Shown: piece after piece, positions 51,915-61,320 of the stretch
How the letters are laid out: the number at the start of each line of letters is the position of its first letter
How positions within the stretch are numbered: position 1 is the stretch's first letter
From: JBBRBB01 sp038206235
Lineage (GTDB): Bacteria > Bacteroidota > Bacteroidia > Chitinophagales > Chitinophagaceae
Reading direction: 5' to 3'
Assembly: GCA_038206235.1 (NCBI GenBank)
Contig: JBBRBB010000005.1
Location: forward strand, 103,693 to 167,692
DNA length: 64,000 bases
Position numbers and translations under genes: made by a program
Notes under the pieces: model-generated
Databases searched by the model: none
What the model was told of the DNA's origin: nothing
What the model saw: the letters and a program-made list of their open reading frames with translations, nothing else

Positions 51915-54900
51915 ATGAAATTTCTCTTTGCTGTTATTAGCTCCTCATTATTATTTTTTGCGAATCCCTCTTTCGCTCAAAAAAAGAAGACTGCAGATTC
52001 TTTAAAGAATGATAACAAAGACCCAATGCAATCATCCACTTTTGATGGACTTTCTTTCAGAAGCATCGGGCCTGCACTTACTTCCGGCCGTATAGTTGAC
52101 CTGGCTGTTAATCCTAACAACATATCAGAATATTATGTTGCAGCCGCTTCAGGCGGTGTTTGGAAAACAACAAATGCAGGTATTACATTCACGTCCCTTT
52201 TTGATGGTGAGGGTTCCTATTCTATCGGCTGCATTACGCTTGATCCTTCTAATGCAAACGTAGTATGGGTGGGCACGGGTGAAAATAATAACCAACGCTC
52301 GGTAGCCTATGGCGATGGTGTGTATAAGAGTGAAGATGCCGGCAAAAGCTGGAAGAATATGGGCTTGAAAAATTCAGAGCACATCGGTAAAATTGTTGTT
52401 GACCCTAATAATCCTGATATAGTTTTTGTAGCAGCTTATGGGCCTCTTTGGAATGATGGCGGCGAACGCGGAATATATAAAACTGCTGATGGTGGTAAAA
52501 TATGGAAACAAGTATTAACCGTGAGTGAGCATACTGGCTTCAATGAAGTTTTCATGGATCCCCGCCACAGCAACATCTTATATGCAGCAGCACATCAGAG
52601 GCAGCGAAAAGTATTTACTTACATTGGCGGCGGCCCCGAAAGCGCTCTATACAAAAGCACCGATGGCGGCAATACATGGAATAAGATTATGAAAGGCTTG
52701 CCAGCGGATGTTGATCTTGGAAGAATTGGCTTGGCTATAAGCCCCGTAAATCCTGATTACCTCTTTGCTATTGTAGAAGCAACCGGCGATAAGGGTGGCC
52801 TCTTTGCATCAACCGACATGGGTGCAAGCTGGGAAAAAAGAAGCAGTTATTCTACTGCAGGGAATTATTACCAGGAAATTTTTTGCGACCCGAAAGACAT
52901 CAATAAAATTTATTCGATGAATACATTGGCCCAAGTGAGTGTTGATGGCGGTAAAACTTTCAAGAACCTTGGCGAAAAAAGTAAGCATGTAGATAACCAT
53001 GTTATTTGGATTAATCCAGGCAACACCAAACACATGCTCGTAGGTTGTGATGGCGGATTATATGAAAGCTTTGATGCAGGTGAGAACTGGAATTTCAAAG
53101 CCAACATTCCCGTTACACAATTTTATAAAGTATCACTCGATAATAGTTTTCCCTTTTATTACGTGTACGGCGGCACACAGGATAATTTTAGTTTGGGCGG
53201 ACCATCACGCACCACGAGCGCCAATGGTATTGTAAACAGCGACTGGTTTATTACTAATGGCGGTGATGGATTTGAAAGCCAGGCTGATTATGTTGATTCA
53301 AACATTGTGTACGCAGAATCGCAATATGGCGGGCTTGTTCGATATGATAGACGAAGCGGCGAAAAAATTGAGATAAGACCCGTAGAATCTCCCGGTGATG
53401 CGCCTTACCGCTGGAATTGGGATGCACCAATTCTCATTTCACGGCATGACCATAAGCGCCTATATTTCGCATCAAACAAAATCTTTAAAACAGAAGACCA
53501 GGGAAATACATGGCAGGTAATCAGCCCCGATTTATCACGTGGCATTGACAGAAATAAGCTTACAGTGATGGGCAGAGTGTGGAGTGTGGATGCTGTTGCA
53601 AAGAACCAGTCAACCGATGTTTACGGTCAGGTTACTACCATTGCAGAATCTCCCCTTGATGAAAATATTTTGTTTGCAGGCACCGATGATGGATTGATTC
53701 ACATAACAACCGATGGCGGAAAAAACTGGATTAAGGTGGATAACATTTCCGGCGTTCCAAAGCAAACTTATGTAAACATGATAATTGCATCAGCACACAA
53801 TAAAAATGTGGCGTATGCAGCATTCAATCATCACCGCTACGGCGACTTCAAACCATATTTATTTAAAACAACAGATGGTGGAAAAACATGGAGCGCCATT
53901 CAAAATAATTTGCCCGTAAGAGGAACAATCTACTGCATGGCAGAAGACAATGTAAATGCAAACCTGCTCTTTGCCGGAACTGAATTTGGCGTTTATTTTT
54001 CTATTGATGGCGGCATAAAATGGATACAGCTTAAGGGCGGCTTGCCAACAATCGCAATAAGAGATATGGAAATTCAGCGAAGAGATAATGATCTTGTTGT
54101 GGCAACTTTTGGAAGAGGTTATTATGTCCTCGATAATTATTCTCCTTTAAGAACCCTCAAAGCAAAAGACCTTGAAAACACTGCATTCATTGCGCCTGTG
54201 CGCTCTGCATGGATGTATATTGAATCAATGCCGCTGGGCATTCGCGGCAAAGGTTTTCAGGGCGAAAGTTTTTGGAATGCTCCTAATCCCAAAGTTGGCT
54301 CCATGTTTACGTACTATTTAAAAGAAGATTTAAAAACCCTCAAAGAAAAAAGACAGGAAGCAGAAAAAGAAATGATTAATAAAAGTGAAGCGCCATATTA
54401 TCCGTCTCTCGATTCTTTGCGAAGGGAAGATATTCAGCCTGCACCTTATCTGCTCTTCTCCATTAAAGATGAAGCGGGCAATGTGGTGCGCCGATTAAAA
54501 GCTCCTGCAAAAAAAGGAATTAACCGCATAGTGTGGGATTTTCGTACAGATACAAAAGTGCCTGTGAACCTTACCCCTTTCGACGAATCAAATGTATTCG
54601 ATAATCCGCCCCTTGGCACTCTGGTGCTTCCCGGAAATTACAACGTATCTCTAAGCAAATTTGAGGACAGCGTTTACACACAGTTGACACAACCTGTATC
54701 TTTTAAAATAGAAGCATTGAATAGGGCCTCTATGGTTGCAAGCGATAAAAAAGTGCTGAACGATTTTGGCAAAAAGGTAGAAGAGCTGCAGCGTGCTGTC
54801 TCCGGTACAGACGCTTATCGAAGTGAGCTGCAAAACAAGCTGCGATACATGAAGGAAGCGGCTTTGCAAACGCCGCGCCTTGACCCCTTAGTGATGAAAG

Positions 54901-55217
54901 ACATGCTTGATTTGGAAAGAAGATTAATTGATGTGGATAAAACATTGAATGGTGATGCCACATTATCAAAGCGTGAATTTGAAGCGCCCACTTCTTTAAA
55001 CAGTCGTATCGGAAGCATTATGGAAGCATTGATAAGCACAACATCGGGTATTACAACCACTTTCATGAATTCTTATACCGATGCTTCAAAACAATTTGCA
55101 CTGGTATTTGCAGAAATAAAAAATATAGATGCTGAAGTAAAAAGACTTGAAAATTTATTGGAACAAAACAAAGCACCTTATACACCGGGGCGTTTACCAG
55201 ATTGGAAACAACAATAG
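51915..55217 (+). CDS. Sortilin/VPS10-like BNR-repeat secreted protein (glycosyl hydrolase-like)
   Basis: 1,100 aa from ATG 51915, which gives a clear signal peptide (MKFLFAVISSSLLFFANPSF, cut after AQ). Beta-propeller with many Asp-box (BNR) loops such as SEDAGKSWKN, STDGGNTWNK, TTDGGKTWSA, over residues ~60-700, with the family entry FRSIGPALTSGRIVDLAVNP. The C-terminal ~350 residues include a helical part (KEKRQEAEKEMINKSEAPYY) and a beta domain (VVRRLKAPAKKGINRIVWDF). Homologues are annotated as sortilin-like or glycosyl hydrolases, but no catalytic residues are established. No T9SS domain, so probably periplasmic. Single gene. Confidence 0.88.
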   Translation: MKFLFAVISSSLLFFANPSFAQKKKTADSLKNDNKDPMQSSTFDGLSFRSIGPALTSGRIVDLAVNPNNISEYYVAAASGGVWKTTNAGITFTSLFDGEGSYSIGCITLDPSNANVVWVGTGENNNQRSVAYGDGVYKSEDAGKSWKNMGLKNSEHIGKIVVDPNNPDIVFVAAYGPLWNDGGERGIYKTADGGKIWKQVLTVSEHTGFNEVFMDPRHSNILYAAAHQRQRKVFTYIGGGPESALYKSTDGGNTWNKIMKGLPADVDLGRIGLAISPVNPDYLFAIVEATGDKGGLFASTDMGASWEKRSSYSTAGNYYQEIFCDPKDINKIYSMNTLAQVSVDGGKTFKNLGEKSKHVDNHVIWINPGNTKHMLVGCDGGLYESFDAGENWNFKANIPVTQFYKVSLDNSFPFYYVYGGTQDNFSLGGPSRTTSANGIVNSDWFITNGGDGFESQADYVDSNIVYAESQYGGLVRYDRRSGEKIEIRPVESPGDAPYRWNWDAPILISRHDHKRLYFASNKIFKTEDQGNTWQVISPDLSRGIDRNKLTVMGRVWSVDAVAKNQSTDVYGQVTTIAESPLDENILFAGTDDGLIHITTDGGKNWIKVDNISGVPKQTYVNMIIASAHNKNVAYAAFNHHRYGDFKPYLFKTTDGGKTWSAIQNNLPVRGTIYCMAEDNVNANLLFAGTEFGVYFSIDGGIKWIQLKGGLPTIAIRDMEIQRRDNDLVVATFGRGYYVLDNYSPLRTLKAKDLENTAFIAPVRSAWMYIESMPLGIRGKGFQGESFWNAPNPKVGSMFTYYLKEDLKTLKEKRQEAEKEMINKSEAPYYPSLDSLRREDIQPAPYLLFSIKDEAGNVVRRLKAPAKKGINRIVWDFRTDTKVPVNLTPFDESNVFDNPPLGTLVLPGNYNVSLSKFEDSVYTQLTQPVSFKIEALNRASMVASDKKVLNDFGKKVEELQRAVSGTDAYRSELQNKLRYMKEAALQTPRLDPLVMKDMLDLERRLIDVDKTLNGDATLSKREFEAPTSLNSRIGSIMEALISTTSGITTTFMNSYTDASKQFALVFAEIKNIDAEVKRLENLLEQNKAPYTPGRLPDWKQQ

Positions 55218-55234
55218 TTTCAGTAGTTAAATGG

Positions 55235-55395
55235 TTAATTGAAGAAGGCGAGAAGATGAATCAGGCATTTTGCATCAGCACAGAAAGCATAGTCTTTGTC
55301 GCAGGTTAGAATTGTTCGTTGTTTGGTCTCTGCAATTTCGATTACAGAACGATCACTTATGCTTAAGTTATCTTTTCCAAACCAATTAACTAAAA
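55235..55395 (-). pseudogene. C-terminal fragment of a PIN-domain protein
   Basis: The minus strand reads NWFGKDNLSISDRSVIEIAE, TKQRTILTCDKDYAFCADAK and stops at 55235. The ISDRSxxxxA...ILTCDKDY pattern matches the second half of a PIN ribonuclease toxin, with the late catalytic Asp. A stop lies just upstream in the frame, so the N-terminal half is gone. It is adjacent and opposite to an intact PIN/antitoxin pair. Confidence 0.6.
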
Positions 55396-55423
55396 TTCAG
55401 TATTTTTATTTAAAATCTAAGAA

Positions 55424-55648
55424 ATGGAAACGCTGGTAGTTCGATTACATAATGATAAAGCCCGACGGTTGCTGCAGGATCTTGAGGACCTGAAAATACT
55501 AACGGTGATTGATGCTCCATATCTTAACAGAAAAAGTTCTGCCTCAAAAATATCTGACCTAAAAAAGAAAATCACCTCACCAATGACTGAAGATGCCATT
55601 AATCAGCAAATTGAAAAAATACGCACTGAATGGCAACGCAATATTTAA
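55424..55648 (+). CDS. Antitoxin of a PIN (VapBC-type) module
   Basis: 74 aa, METLVVRLHNDKARRLLQDL start and a Lys/Arg-rich linker, ending EDAINQQIEKIRTEWQRN. The beta-strand followed by a short helix resembles small ribbon-helix-helix or SpoVT-like antitoxins of Bacteroidota PIN modules. It overlaps the toxin gene by 19 bp, the usual coupled arrangement. In such modules the antitoxin neutralises the toxin and represses its own promoter. Confidence 0.7.
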   Translation: METLVVRLHNDKARRLLQDLEDLKILTVIDAPYLNRKSSASKISDLKKKITSPMTEDAINQQIEKIRTEWQRNI

Positions 55649-56019
55649 TAGATACCAGTGCTGCAATTAAATATCTAAACCAAACTCTTCCTGCAAATGG
55701 TGTTGCTTTTATTGATGCATTTATAAATACAGATTGCACTATTTCTTTTATTTCTGAAATTGAATTGCAGGTATGGAATCCTTCTAATCCTGCGGATATT
55801 GTTATTTACGAGCACTTCGTTCTGCAATCCAATATCATTGGAATTAGCCCTGAAATTATCTTAGCAACAATTGCAATAAGGAAAAATTACAAACTCAAAA
55901 TAGCTGATGCAATAATTGCCGCTACTGCATTAGTATTTGATCTCACTCTTGTAGCAGATAATGACAATGATTTCACCAGAGTTCCTTTATTAAAGTATAT
56001 GAATCCTAAAAAAATTTGA
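55630..56019 (+). CDS. PIN-domain ribonuclease toxin (VapC-like)
   Basis: 129 aa. Catalytic acidic residues of the PIN fold are present: D8 in YLIDTSAAIKYL, E43 in FISEIELQVW, D96 in KIADAIIAATA and D115 or D117 in LVADNDNDF. The family cuts tRNA or rRNA in the cytoplasm when the antitoxin is lost. Start ATG 55630 lies inside the antitoxin gene. The decarboxylase gene follows 12 bp after the stop and could be partly transcribed from the same promoter. Confidence 0.88.
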   Translation: MATQYLIDTSAAIKYLNQTLPANGVAFIDAFINTDCTISFISEIELQVWNPSNPADIVIYEHFVLQSNIIGISPEIILATIAIRKNYKLKIADAIIAATALVFDLTLVADNDNDFTRVPLLKYMNPKKI

Positions 56020-56031
56020 ACAAATCTTCCC

Positions 56032-57474
56032 ATGCAATACCAAGAATTCCGCCAGGCAGGTCACTACCTCATTGATTACATTGCCGATTACCTGCAACAT
56101 GCAAACGAGAAGCCTTTGTTCACTGATGTTGAGCCATCTTTCTTAAACGATTTATTCAATGAAGAAATTCCGAATCATCCACAATCGCTTGAGACAATTC
56201 AAAAAATAATAGAAGAAAAATTAATTCCTTATTGTACAGATGTAAATCATCCGGGCTATATGGGTCTCATCACGCCTTCGCCCAATCCCGCCGGAATATT
56301 AGGCGACCTGCTTGCTGCTGCATTGAATCAAAATCTTGGCGCTTATACAATTGGGCCTTCTGCCACTGCAATGGAACTGCGTGTTATTCGTTGGCTCAAC
56401 GACCTCATCGGTTATGATGAAAAAGCCGGTGGCAATCTTACCAGTGGCGGTATGATGGCGAATTTCATCGGATTAAAATTAGCAAGAGATTTCACTACCG
56501 CCGATGTTGCGCAGCATGAAGGCTTGCAGGGCAAATGGGCAGTGTATGTATCAGAAGAAAGGCATGTGTCTATTGATAAATCTGTTGATGCTATCGGGCT
56601 TGGACGCAACAATCTCCGCACATTACCCACCGATGAAAATTATCAATTACAAATTGATGCTTTGGAAGAAGCGTTGCAAAAAGATAAAGCTGAAGGCATA
56701 AAAGCTTTGTGCATTATTGGTCTTGCAGGCACTACAAACCTTGGTGCCGTTGACGACCTTGAAGCATTGCACCGTATTGCCGTTCGTGAAAAATGTTGGT
56801 ATCATATAGATGCGGCTTATGGTGGCGGCATGTTACTGTCAGAACAAAATAAAAATCTATTGAAGGGATTGCACCTCGCAGATTCCGTTACCATTGACCC
56901 GCACAAATGGTTTTATGCTCCACTGGATTGCGGCGCAATATTGGTGAAGGAGCATGAACGCTTAAGAAAATCATTTGGTATTCAGCATGCTTATCTTACG
57001 GAACAAGGTGAAAATAAAAATCAGCGCTATCAATTTTATGTAAACGGCTTTGAACAATCAAAACGTTTTCGCAGCCTTAAAGTGTGGATGAGCTTTCAGC
57101 ATTATGGAAAAGACCAAATTGCGCAATGGGTTGAAAATAATATTGCACAGGCAAAGCATCTGCACCAGCTTGCACAAAGCAGCACAGAATTTGAAAGCGC
57201 CACCGAGCCAAAGATGTCTGCCAGTTGCATTCGCTATAAGAATGATACACTCAGCGATGAAACGCTTACACAACTGCATATTGCCGTGGCTGCCCGCATT
57301 GAAAAGGAAGGGCAGTTCTGGTTTGCCACCACCATGCTCAAAGGCAAAACGTGGTTTCGCATCAACCCTGTAAATATGCACACCACCATTCAAACTATGG
57401 ATGCGCTGTTTTATGCGCTGCAGCAATATTGCAGAGAAGAAGCGGAGAAGATGTTGGTAAACTCGTCACCCTGA
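56032..57474 (+). CDS. Group II PLP-dependent amino acid decarboxylase
   Basis: 480 aa, typical length for the Pyridoxal_deC family. The PLP-binding lysine is K292 in TIDPHKWFYAPLDCGAILV. Other family marks: GYMGLITPSPNPAGI, LGAYTIGPSATAMELRVIRW, LTSGGMMANFIGLKLAR and the DAAYGG Asp near 257. Members decarboxylate aromatic amino acids, glutamate or diaminobutyrate; the best resemblance is to the aromatic-L-amino-acid (tyrosine/tryptophan) group, but substrate cannot be fixed from sequence alone. It is 12 bp after the PIN toxin gene, a chance neighbour. Its 3' end has a degraded duplicate at 57552-57630. Confidence 0.88.
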   Translation: MQYQEFRQAGHYLIDYIADYLQHANEKPLFTDVEPSFLNDLFNEEIPNHPQSLETIQKIIEEKLIPYCTDVNHPGYMGLITPSPNPAGILGDLLAAALNQNLGAYTIGPSATAMELRVIRWLNDLIGYDEKAGGNLTSGGMMANFIGLKLARDFTTADVAQHEGLQGKWAVYVSEERHVSIDKSVDAIGLGRNNLRTLPTDENYQLQIDALEEALQKDKAEGIKALCIIGLAGTTNLGAVDDLEALHRIAVREKCWYHIDAAYGGGMLLSEQNKNLLKGLHLADSVTIDPHKWFYAPLDCGAILVKEHERLRKSFGIQHAYLTEQGENKNQRYQFYVNGFEQSKRFRSLKVWMSFQHYGKDQIAQWVENNIAQAKHLHQLAQSSTEFESATEPKMSASCIRYKNDTLSDETLTQLHIAVAARIEKEGQFWFATTMLKGKTWFRINPVNMHTTIQTMDALFYALQQYCREEAEKMLVNSSP

Positions 57475-57551
57475 ATTTATTTCAGGGTCTTATTAAAACC
57501 TGAGCAGTAGAAAAGATGCTGAAATAAAAAATTCAGCATAACGGAACCTGC

Positions 57552-57630
57552 ATTAACCCTGCAAATATGCACACCATAATTGAGCCTACGATTCCCTGTT
57601 CAATAGTCTGCTCCGCTATTCAGAGAAGGT
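57552..57630 (+). pseudogene. Degraded duplicate of the decarboxylase 3' end
   Basis: ATTAACCCTGCAAATATGCA and the following CACCATAATTGAG match 57362-57394 in the decarboxylase gene with few differences; similarity continues with small indels (CCCTGTTCAATAGTCTGCTC, TTCAGAGAAG) to about 57630. No open frame. Third example here of a gene 3'-end relic placed just downstream. Confidence 0.6.
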
Positions 57631-57640
57631 TCTGTTCTTT

Positions 57641-58384
57641 ATGCAACTATTATTACCTTCATCAAACATCCTTTATGGTATGCAGGCAAGAGTAACACCA
57701 CTCGGCGATAATGCCATTACAATCATCTTCGGAAATAACATTAATGAGAATATCAATCAACAGGTTTTTTCATTGTTCTATCATTTACAAAAACAAAATA
57801 TTTATGGCGTAAACGATATTATTCCTGCTTATGCCTCACTCACTGTGGTTTATGATATTTTGAAAATAAGGGAAGTGAGTAAAGCTTCTGCATATAGCTA
57901 CATGCATGATATAATCGAGCAAGCATTACAAGAGACAAACACAGAACATCAATCGCCGGGCAGAAAAATTCATGTTCCTGTTTGCTACAATGTTTCTCTT
58001 GGCACTGATCTTATAAATATGTCTGAACAAAAACAAATAGGTATTGAGGAGATTATACAATTACATGCAAATACAATTTATCGTGTGTATATGCTCGGCT
58101 TTCTTCCGGGCTTTGCATACATGGGTAAAGTGCATGATAAAATTGCTACACCAAGGAAAACTGTACCCAATAAAAATGTTTTAGCAGCAAGTGTTGGTAT
58201 TGCAGATTCACAAACAGGAATATATCCGGTGAATTCACCCGGCGGATGGAATATCATCGGCGCAACACCTTTGCAGTTGTTCAATGCAAATAGTGAACAG
58301 CCTTGTTTATTTCAACCGGGTGATGAAGTAAAATTTGAACCAATAAGCATAGAGCAATTTCATGAGTTGAAACATCAGCAATGA
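57641..58384 (+). CDS. pxpB: 5-oxoprolinase subunit B (PxpB / KipI family)
   Basis: 247 aa from ATG 57641; a second ATG at 57680 (QARVTPLGDNAITIIF) would be the more family-like start. KipI/allophanate hydrolase subunit 1 motifs: PLGDNAITIIFG, GFLPGFAYMG, TPRKTVPN and VNSPGGWNIIGATP. Together with PxpA and PxpC it hydrolyses 5-oxoproline (pyroglutamate) to glutamate with ATP. The stop overlaps the pxpC start by four bases. B, C, A order with a transporter matches the Bacillus ycsF-ycsG-kipI-kipA cluster. Confidence 0.92.
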   Translation: MQLLLPSSNILYGMQARVTPLGDNAITIIFGNNINENINQQVFSLFYHLQKQNIYGVNDIIPAYASLTVVYDILKIREVSKASAYSYMHDIIEQALQETNTEHQSPGRKIHVPVCYNVSLGTDLINMSEQKQIGIEEIIQLHANTIYRVYMLGFLPGFAYMGKVHDKIATPRKTVPNKNVLAASVGIADSQTGIYPVNSPGGWNIIGATPLQLFNANSEQPCLFQPGDEVKFEPISIEQFHELKHQQ

Positions 58385-59388
58385 GTGTGGTAATTATTAA
58401 ACAAGGTTTGCTTGATACGATACAGGATGCAGGGCGCTTCGGCTTTCAGCATCTTGGTATCAACACAAGTGGTTCAATGGACCTAATTGCAGCAAGCATT
58501 GCAAATATGTTAGCCGCTAATAAAAGAGATGCACCCGTAATTGAACTTCACTTTCCTGCTTCTTCTTTCCTGTTTCAGCAAGATTGTTTGATAGCACTAA
58601 GCGGCGCAGACTTTAATCCTGTAATTAACGATGAACCAATATCAATGAATACTCCTGTAATGATTTCAAAAGAGGCTGTTTTAAAATTCATTCAGTTGAG
58701 TAAAGGCAGCCGGTGTTATTTTGCTATACACGGAGAATGGGAAATTGATTTATGGCTGAATAGCTACAGCACTAATTTAAAGGCTTCGGCAGGCGGCTAC
58801 ACAGGAAGAGCTTTGAAAAAAAATGATGTTATCGATGTAAAAAAATCAAAGATCAAAATACTCACAGAGTCCTTCGGACCAAATTTAAAATCAAACGTAA
58901 TCCTTGCATTACCAATTAAAGCAGATATATCAAACTTGTATGCTGAAACAAATATTATACGCTGCACAACCGGCAATGAATATGATTGGTTAAGTAACGA
59001 CGAAAAAAATAAGTTTCAATCATCTTTATTTCAAATATCACTGCAAAGTGATCGCATGGGCTACAGGCTGCAGGGAGAAGCTTTGGAAGGAAGGAAAGAC
59101 CAACAGCTTTTGTCTTCAGCAGTAACAAGGGGAACAATACAACTTCTTCCTTCGGGACAATTAATAATTTTAATGGCTGATCATCAAACAACAGGCGGCT
59201 ATCCAAAGATTGCGCATGTTATAAGTTCAGATTTTCCTAAGCTTGCTCAAATGCAGCCAAATGAAAATGTACAGTTTACATTAATAACTCATGCGCAGGC
59301 AGAAGAAGCTTTCATTCAGCAGCAGGAATATTTGCAGCAGCTTGAAGATTCGATTAAATTACAGTCAAAGCAATTCTTCAGCGAATGA
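58381..59388 (+). CDS. pxpC: 5-oxoprolinase subunit C (PxpC / KipA, biotin-dependent carboxyltransferase-like)
   Basis: 335 aa. Allophanate hydrolase subunit 2/KipA family: VVIIKQGLLDTIQDAGRFGF, QHLGINTSGSMD, GRALKKNDV, DRMGYRLQGEAL, TTGGYPKIAHVISSD. It forms a complex with PxpB and PxpA that phosphorylates and opens the 5-oxoproline ring. Start and stop overlap pxpB and pxpA by four bases each, showing a tightly coupled operon. Confidence 0.93.
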   Translation: MSVVIIKQGLLDTIQDAGRFGFQHLGINTSGSMDLIAASIANMLAANKRDAPVIELHFPASSFLFQQDCLIALSGADFNPVINDEPISMNTPVMISKEAVLKFIQLSKGSRCYFAIHGEWEIDLWLNSYSTNLKASAGGYTGRALKKNDVIDVKKSKIKILTESFGPNLKSNVILALPIKADISNLYAETNIIRCTTGNEYDWLSNDEKNKFQSSLFQISLQSDRMGYRLQGEALEGRKDQQLLSSAVTRGTIQLLPSGQLIILMADHQTTGGYPKIAHVISSDFPKLAQMQPNENVQFTLITHAQAEEAFIQQQEYLQQLEDSIKLQSKQFFSE

Positions 59389-60125
59389 CTTCAATTGATC
59401 TTAACTGCGATATGGGCGAAGGAATGAGTAATGATGCTGCATTAATGCCTTATATCAGCTCGGCAAATATTGCATGTGGTTATCATGCCGGTGATGAAAA
59501 TATCATGCAACAAACTGTAGCGCTTGCCTTAAAACATAATGTTGCTATCGGCGCTCACCCCGGTTTTGCAGATAAAAAAAATTTTGGCCGTAAAGAATTA
59601 CTTCTGCCCGGTGAACAATATTATGAACTCATAATAGAACAGCTCAACATACTGAAAAAAATAACTGTTTCGTTTGATGCAATCATTCATCACATAAAAC
59701 CACATGGCGCACTTTATAACATGGCTGCAAGAGATAAAGCCATTGCTGCAACGATTGCAAAAGCAGTAAAAGATTTTGATAAAAATTTAATTGTATATGG
59801 TTTAAGCGGAAGTAATTTGATAACCGAAGCGCAGGCATTGCAGCTAAAAACGGCAAGTGAAGTTTTCGCAGACAGAACTTACAGGGATGATGGAAGCTTA
59901 ACTTCAAGATCGCAACCTAATGCTTTGATTGAAGATGAAAACGTTTCATTGAAACAAGTATTGCAAATGATACAACAGCAAACAGTAACTTCAATAAATA
60001 ATATTACAGTTCCGATTTCTGCTGAAACTATTTGCATTCACGGAGATGGAAAACATGCTGTTGCATTTGCGAGGCGCATTCATCAAACCTTAAAGCAAAA
60101 CAACATTGCAATTAAGCCGATCTAA
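59385..60125 (+). CDS. pxpA: 5-oxoprolinase subunit A (PxpA, LamB/YcsF family)
   Basis: 246 aa. LamB/YcsF signatures: DLNCDMGEGMSNDAALMPYI, ANIACGYHAGDEN, GAHPGFADKKNFGRKE and HIKPHGALYNMA. This is the subunit that, with PxpB and PxpC, converts 5-oxoproline to glutamate. The ATG overlaps the stop of pxpC, and the next gene starts inside its 3' end at TTG 60106. Confidence 0.95.
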   Translation: MTSIDLNCDMGEGMSNDAALMPYISSANIACGYHAGDENIMQQTVALALKHNVAIGAHPGFADKKNFGRKELLLPGEQYYELIIEQLNILKKITVSFDAIIHHIKPHGALYNMAARDKAIAATIAKAVKDFDKNLIVYGLSGSNLITEAQALQLKTASEVFADRTYRDDGSLTSRSQPNALIEDENVSLKQVLQMIQQQTVTSINNITVPISAETICIHGDGKHAVAFARRIHQTLKQNNIAIKPI

Positions 60126-61320
60126 AAACTCTCCGCCAACTGGCGCAGTTGGGGGCAAGAGCGCTATTATTGGCGCTGCTTTTTTAATGGCTACTTCAGC
60201 TATTGGTCCGGGCTTTCTTACGCAGACTACTCTTTTCACACAGCAGCTTGGCGCCAGCTTTGGCTTTGTAATTCTTATCAATATCCTGTTAGACATTGGC
60301 GCACAACTAAACATCTGGCGGGTATTAACTATTAGTGAATTAAGAGCACAGGATCTTGCCAATAAACTTCTACCCGGTCTTGGTTATTTTCTTGCTGCAC
60401 TTATTGTACTTGGCGGAGTTGCATTCAACATTGGGAACATTGCCGGCTGTGGCTTGGGCATAAATGTTCTTACAAATCTTGATACTGCTTATGGTGCCGT
60501 TATCAGTTGCATAATTGCTCTCTGCATTTTCTGGATGAAAGAAGCCGGTCCGGTGTTAGATTTATTTACAAAACTCCTTGGAGCATTAATGATATTGCTA
60601 ACATTGTATATCGCCATCAGTTCACATCCACCTATGGGCGAAGCACTCGAAAGAACTTTTTTTCCCGAAACAGTTGATGCTTCAACCATCATCACATTAG
60701 TAGGCGGAACTGTGGGAGGTTATATTTCATTTGCCGGCGCTCACCGCTTACTCGATGCCGGGATAAAAGGTCAACAAAATTTGCCGCAGGTGAACCGGAG
60801 TGCAATAAGCGGTATTATTATTACCGGCACTATGCGAAGCATTTTATTCTTTGCTGCATTAGGTGTTGTGGCTGCAGGTTTCGTATTGGACAAAAACAAT
60901 CCGCCGGCTTCTGTTTTTAAATTTGCAGCAGGCAATATTGGCTATCGTTTTTTTGGAGTAGTTATGTGGAGTGCGGCAATTACATCTGTTGTGGGCGCTG
61001 CATATACATCCGTATCATTTGTACGCACATTCCATCCGTGGCTTGATAAGCACTATCGTTTTCTTATCAGCTTTCTTATCATTTTTTCTACAGCAGTTTT
61101 TGCAGTAATAGGCAAACCTGTTGAAGTATTGGTAATGGCAGGTGCACTTAACGGATTCATTCTTCCTGTTGCTCTTGCTCTTATTCTTATAGCTTCCACG
61201 AAACAAAAGTTAATGAGAAATTACAGGCATCCTGTATGGATGCAGATTGCCGGCTGGGTAGTAGTATGTATTATGAGCTGGCTGTGTTTTGTATCGGTAA
61301 AAGATTGGCTGATGAATTAA
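60106..61320 (+). CDS. NRAMP-related transporter (YcsG-like), 5-oxoproline operon
   Basis: 404 aa, about 11 hydrophobic segments. The start is TTG 60106, overlapping pxpA by 20 bp; no ATG precedes TM1. The family is NRAMP (Mn/Fe transporters), but the metal-binding signatures are missing: TM1 reads MATSAIGPGFLTQT instead of DPGN, and TM6 reads SFAGAHRLLDAG instead of the MPH motif. With the pxp genes and the Bacillus ycsG parallel, transport of 5-oxoproline or a related amino acid is more likely than of metal. A hairpin CCAACT/AGTTGG near 60136-60152 lies in the N-terminal coding part. Confidence 0.85.
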   Translation: MQLSRSKNSPPTGAVGGKSAIIGAAFLMATSAIGPGFLTQTTLFTQQLGASFGFVILINILLDIGAQLNIWRVLTISELRAQDLANKLLPGLGYFLAALIVLGGVAFNIGNIAGCGLGINVLTNLDTAYGAVISCIIALCIFWMKEAGPVLDLFTKLLGALMILLTLYIAISSHPPMGEALERTFFPETVDASTIITLVGGTVGGYISFAGAHRLLDAGIKGQQNLPQVNRSAISGIIITGTMRSILFFAALGVVAAGFVLDKNNPPASVFKFAAGNIGYRFFGVVMWSAAITSVVGAAYTSVSFVRTFHPWLDKHYRFLISFLIIFSTAVFAVIGKPVEVLVMAGALNGFILPVALALILIASTKQKLMRNYRHPVWMQIAGWVVVCIMSWLCFVSVKDWLMN

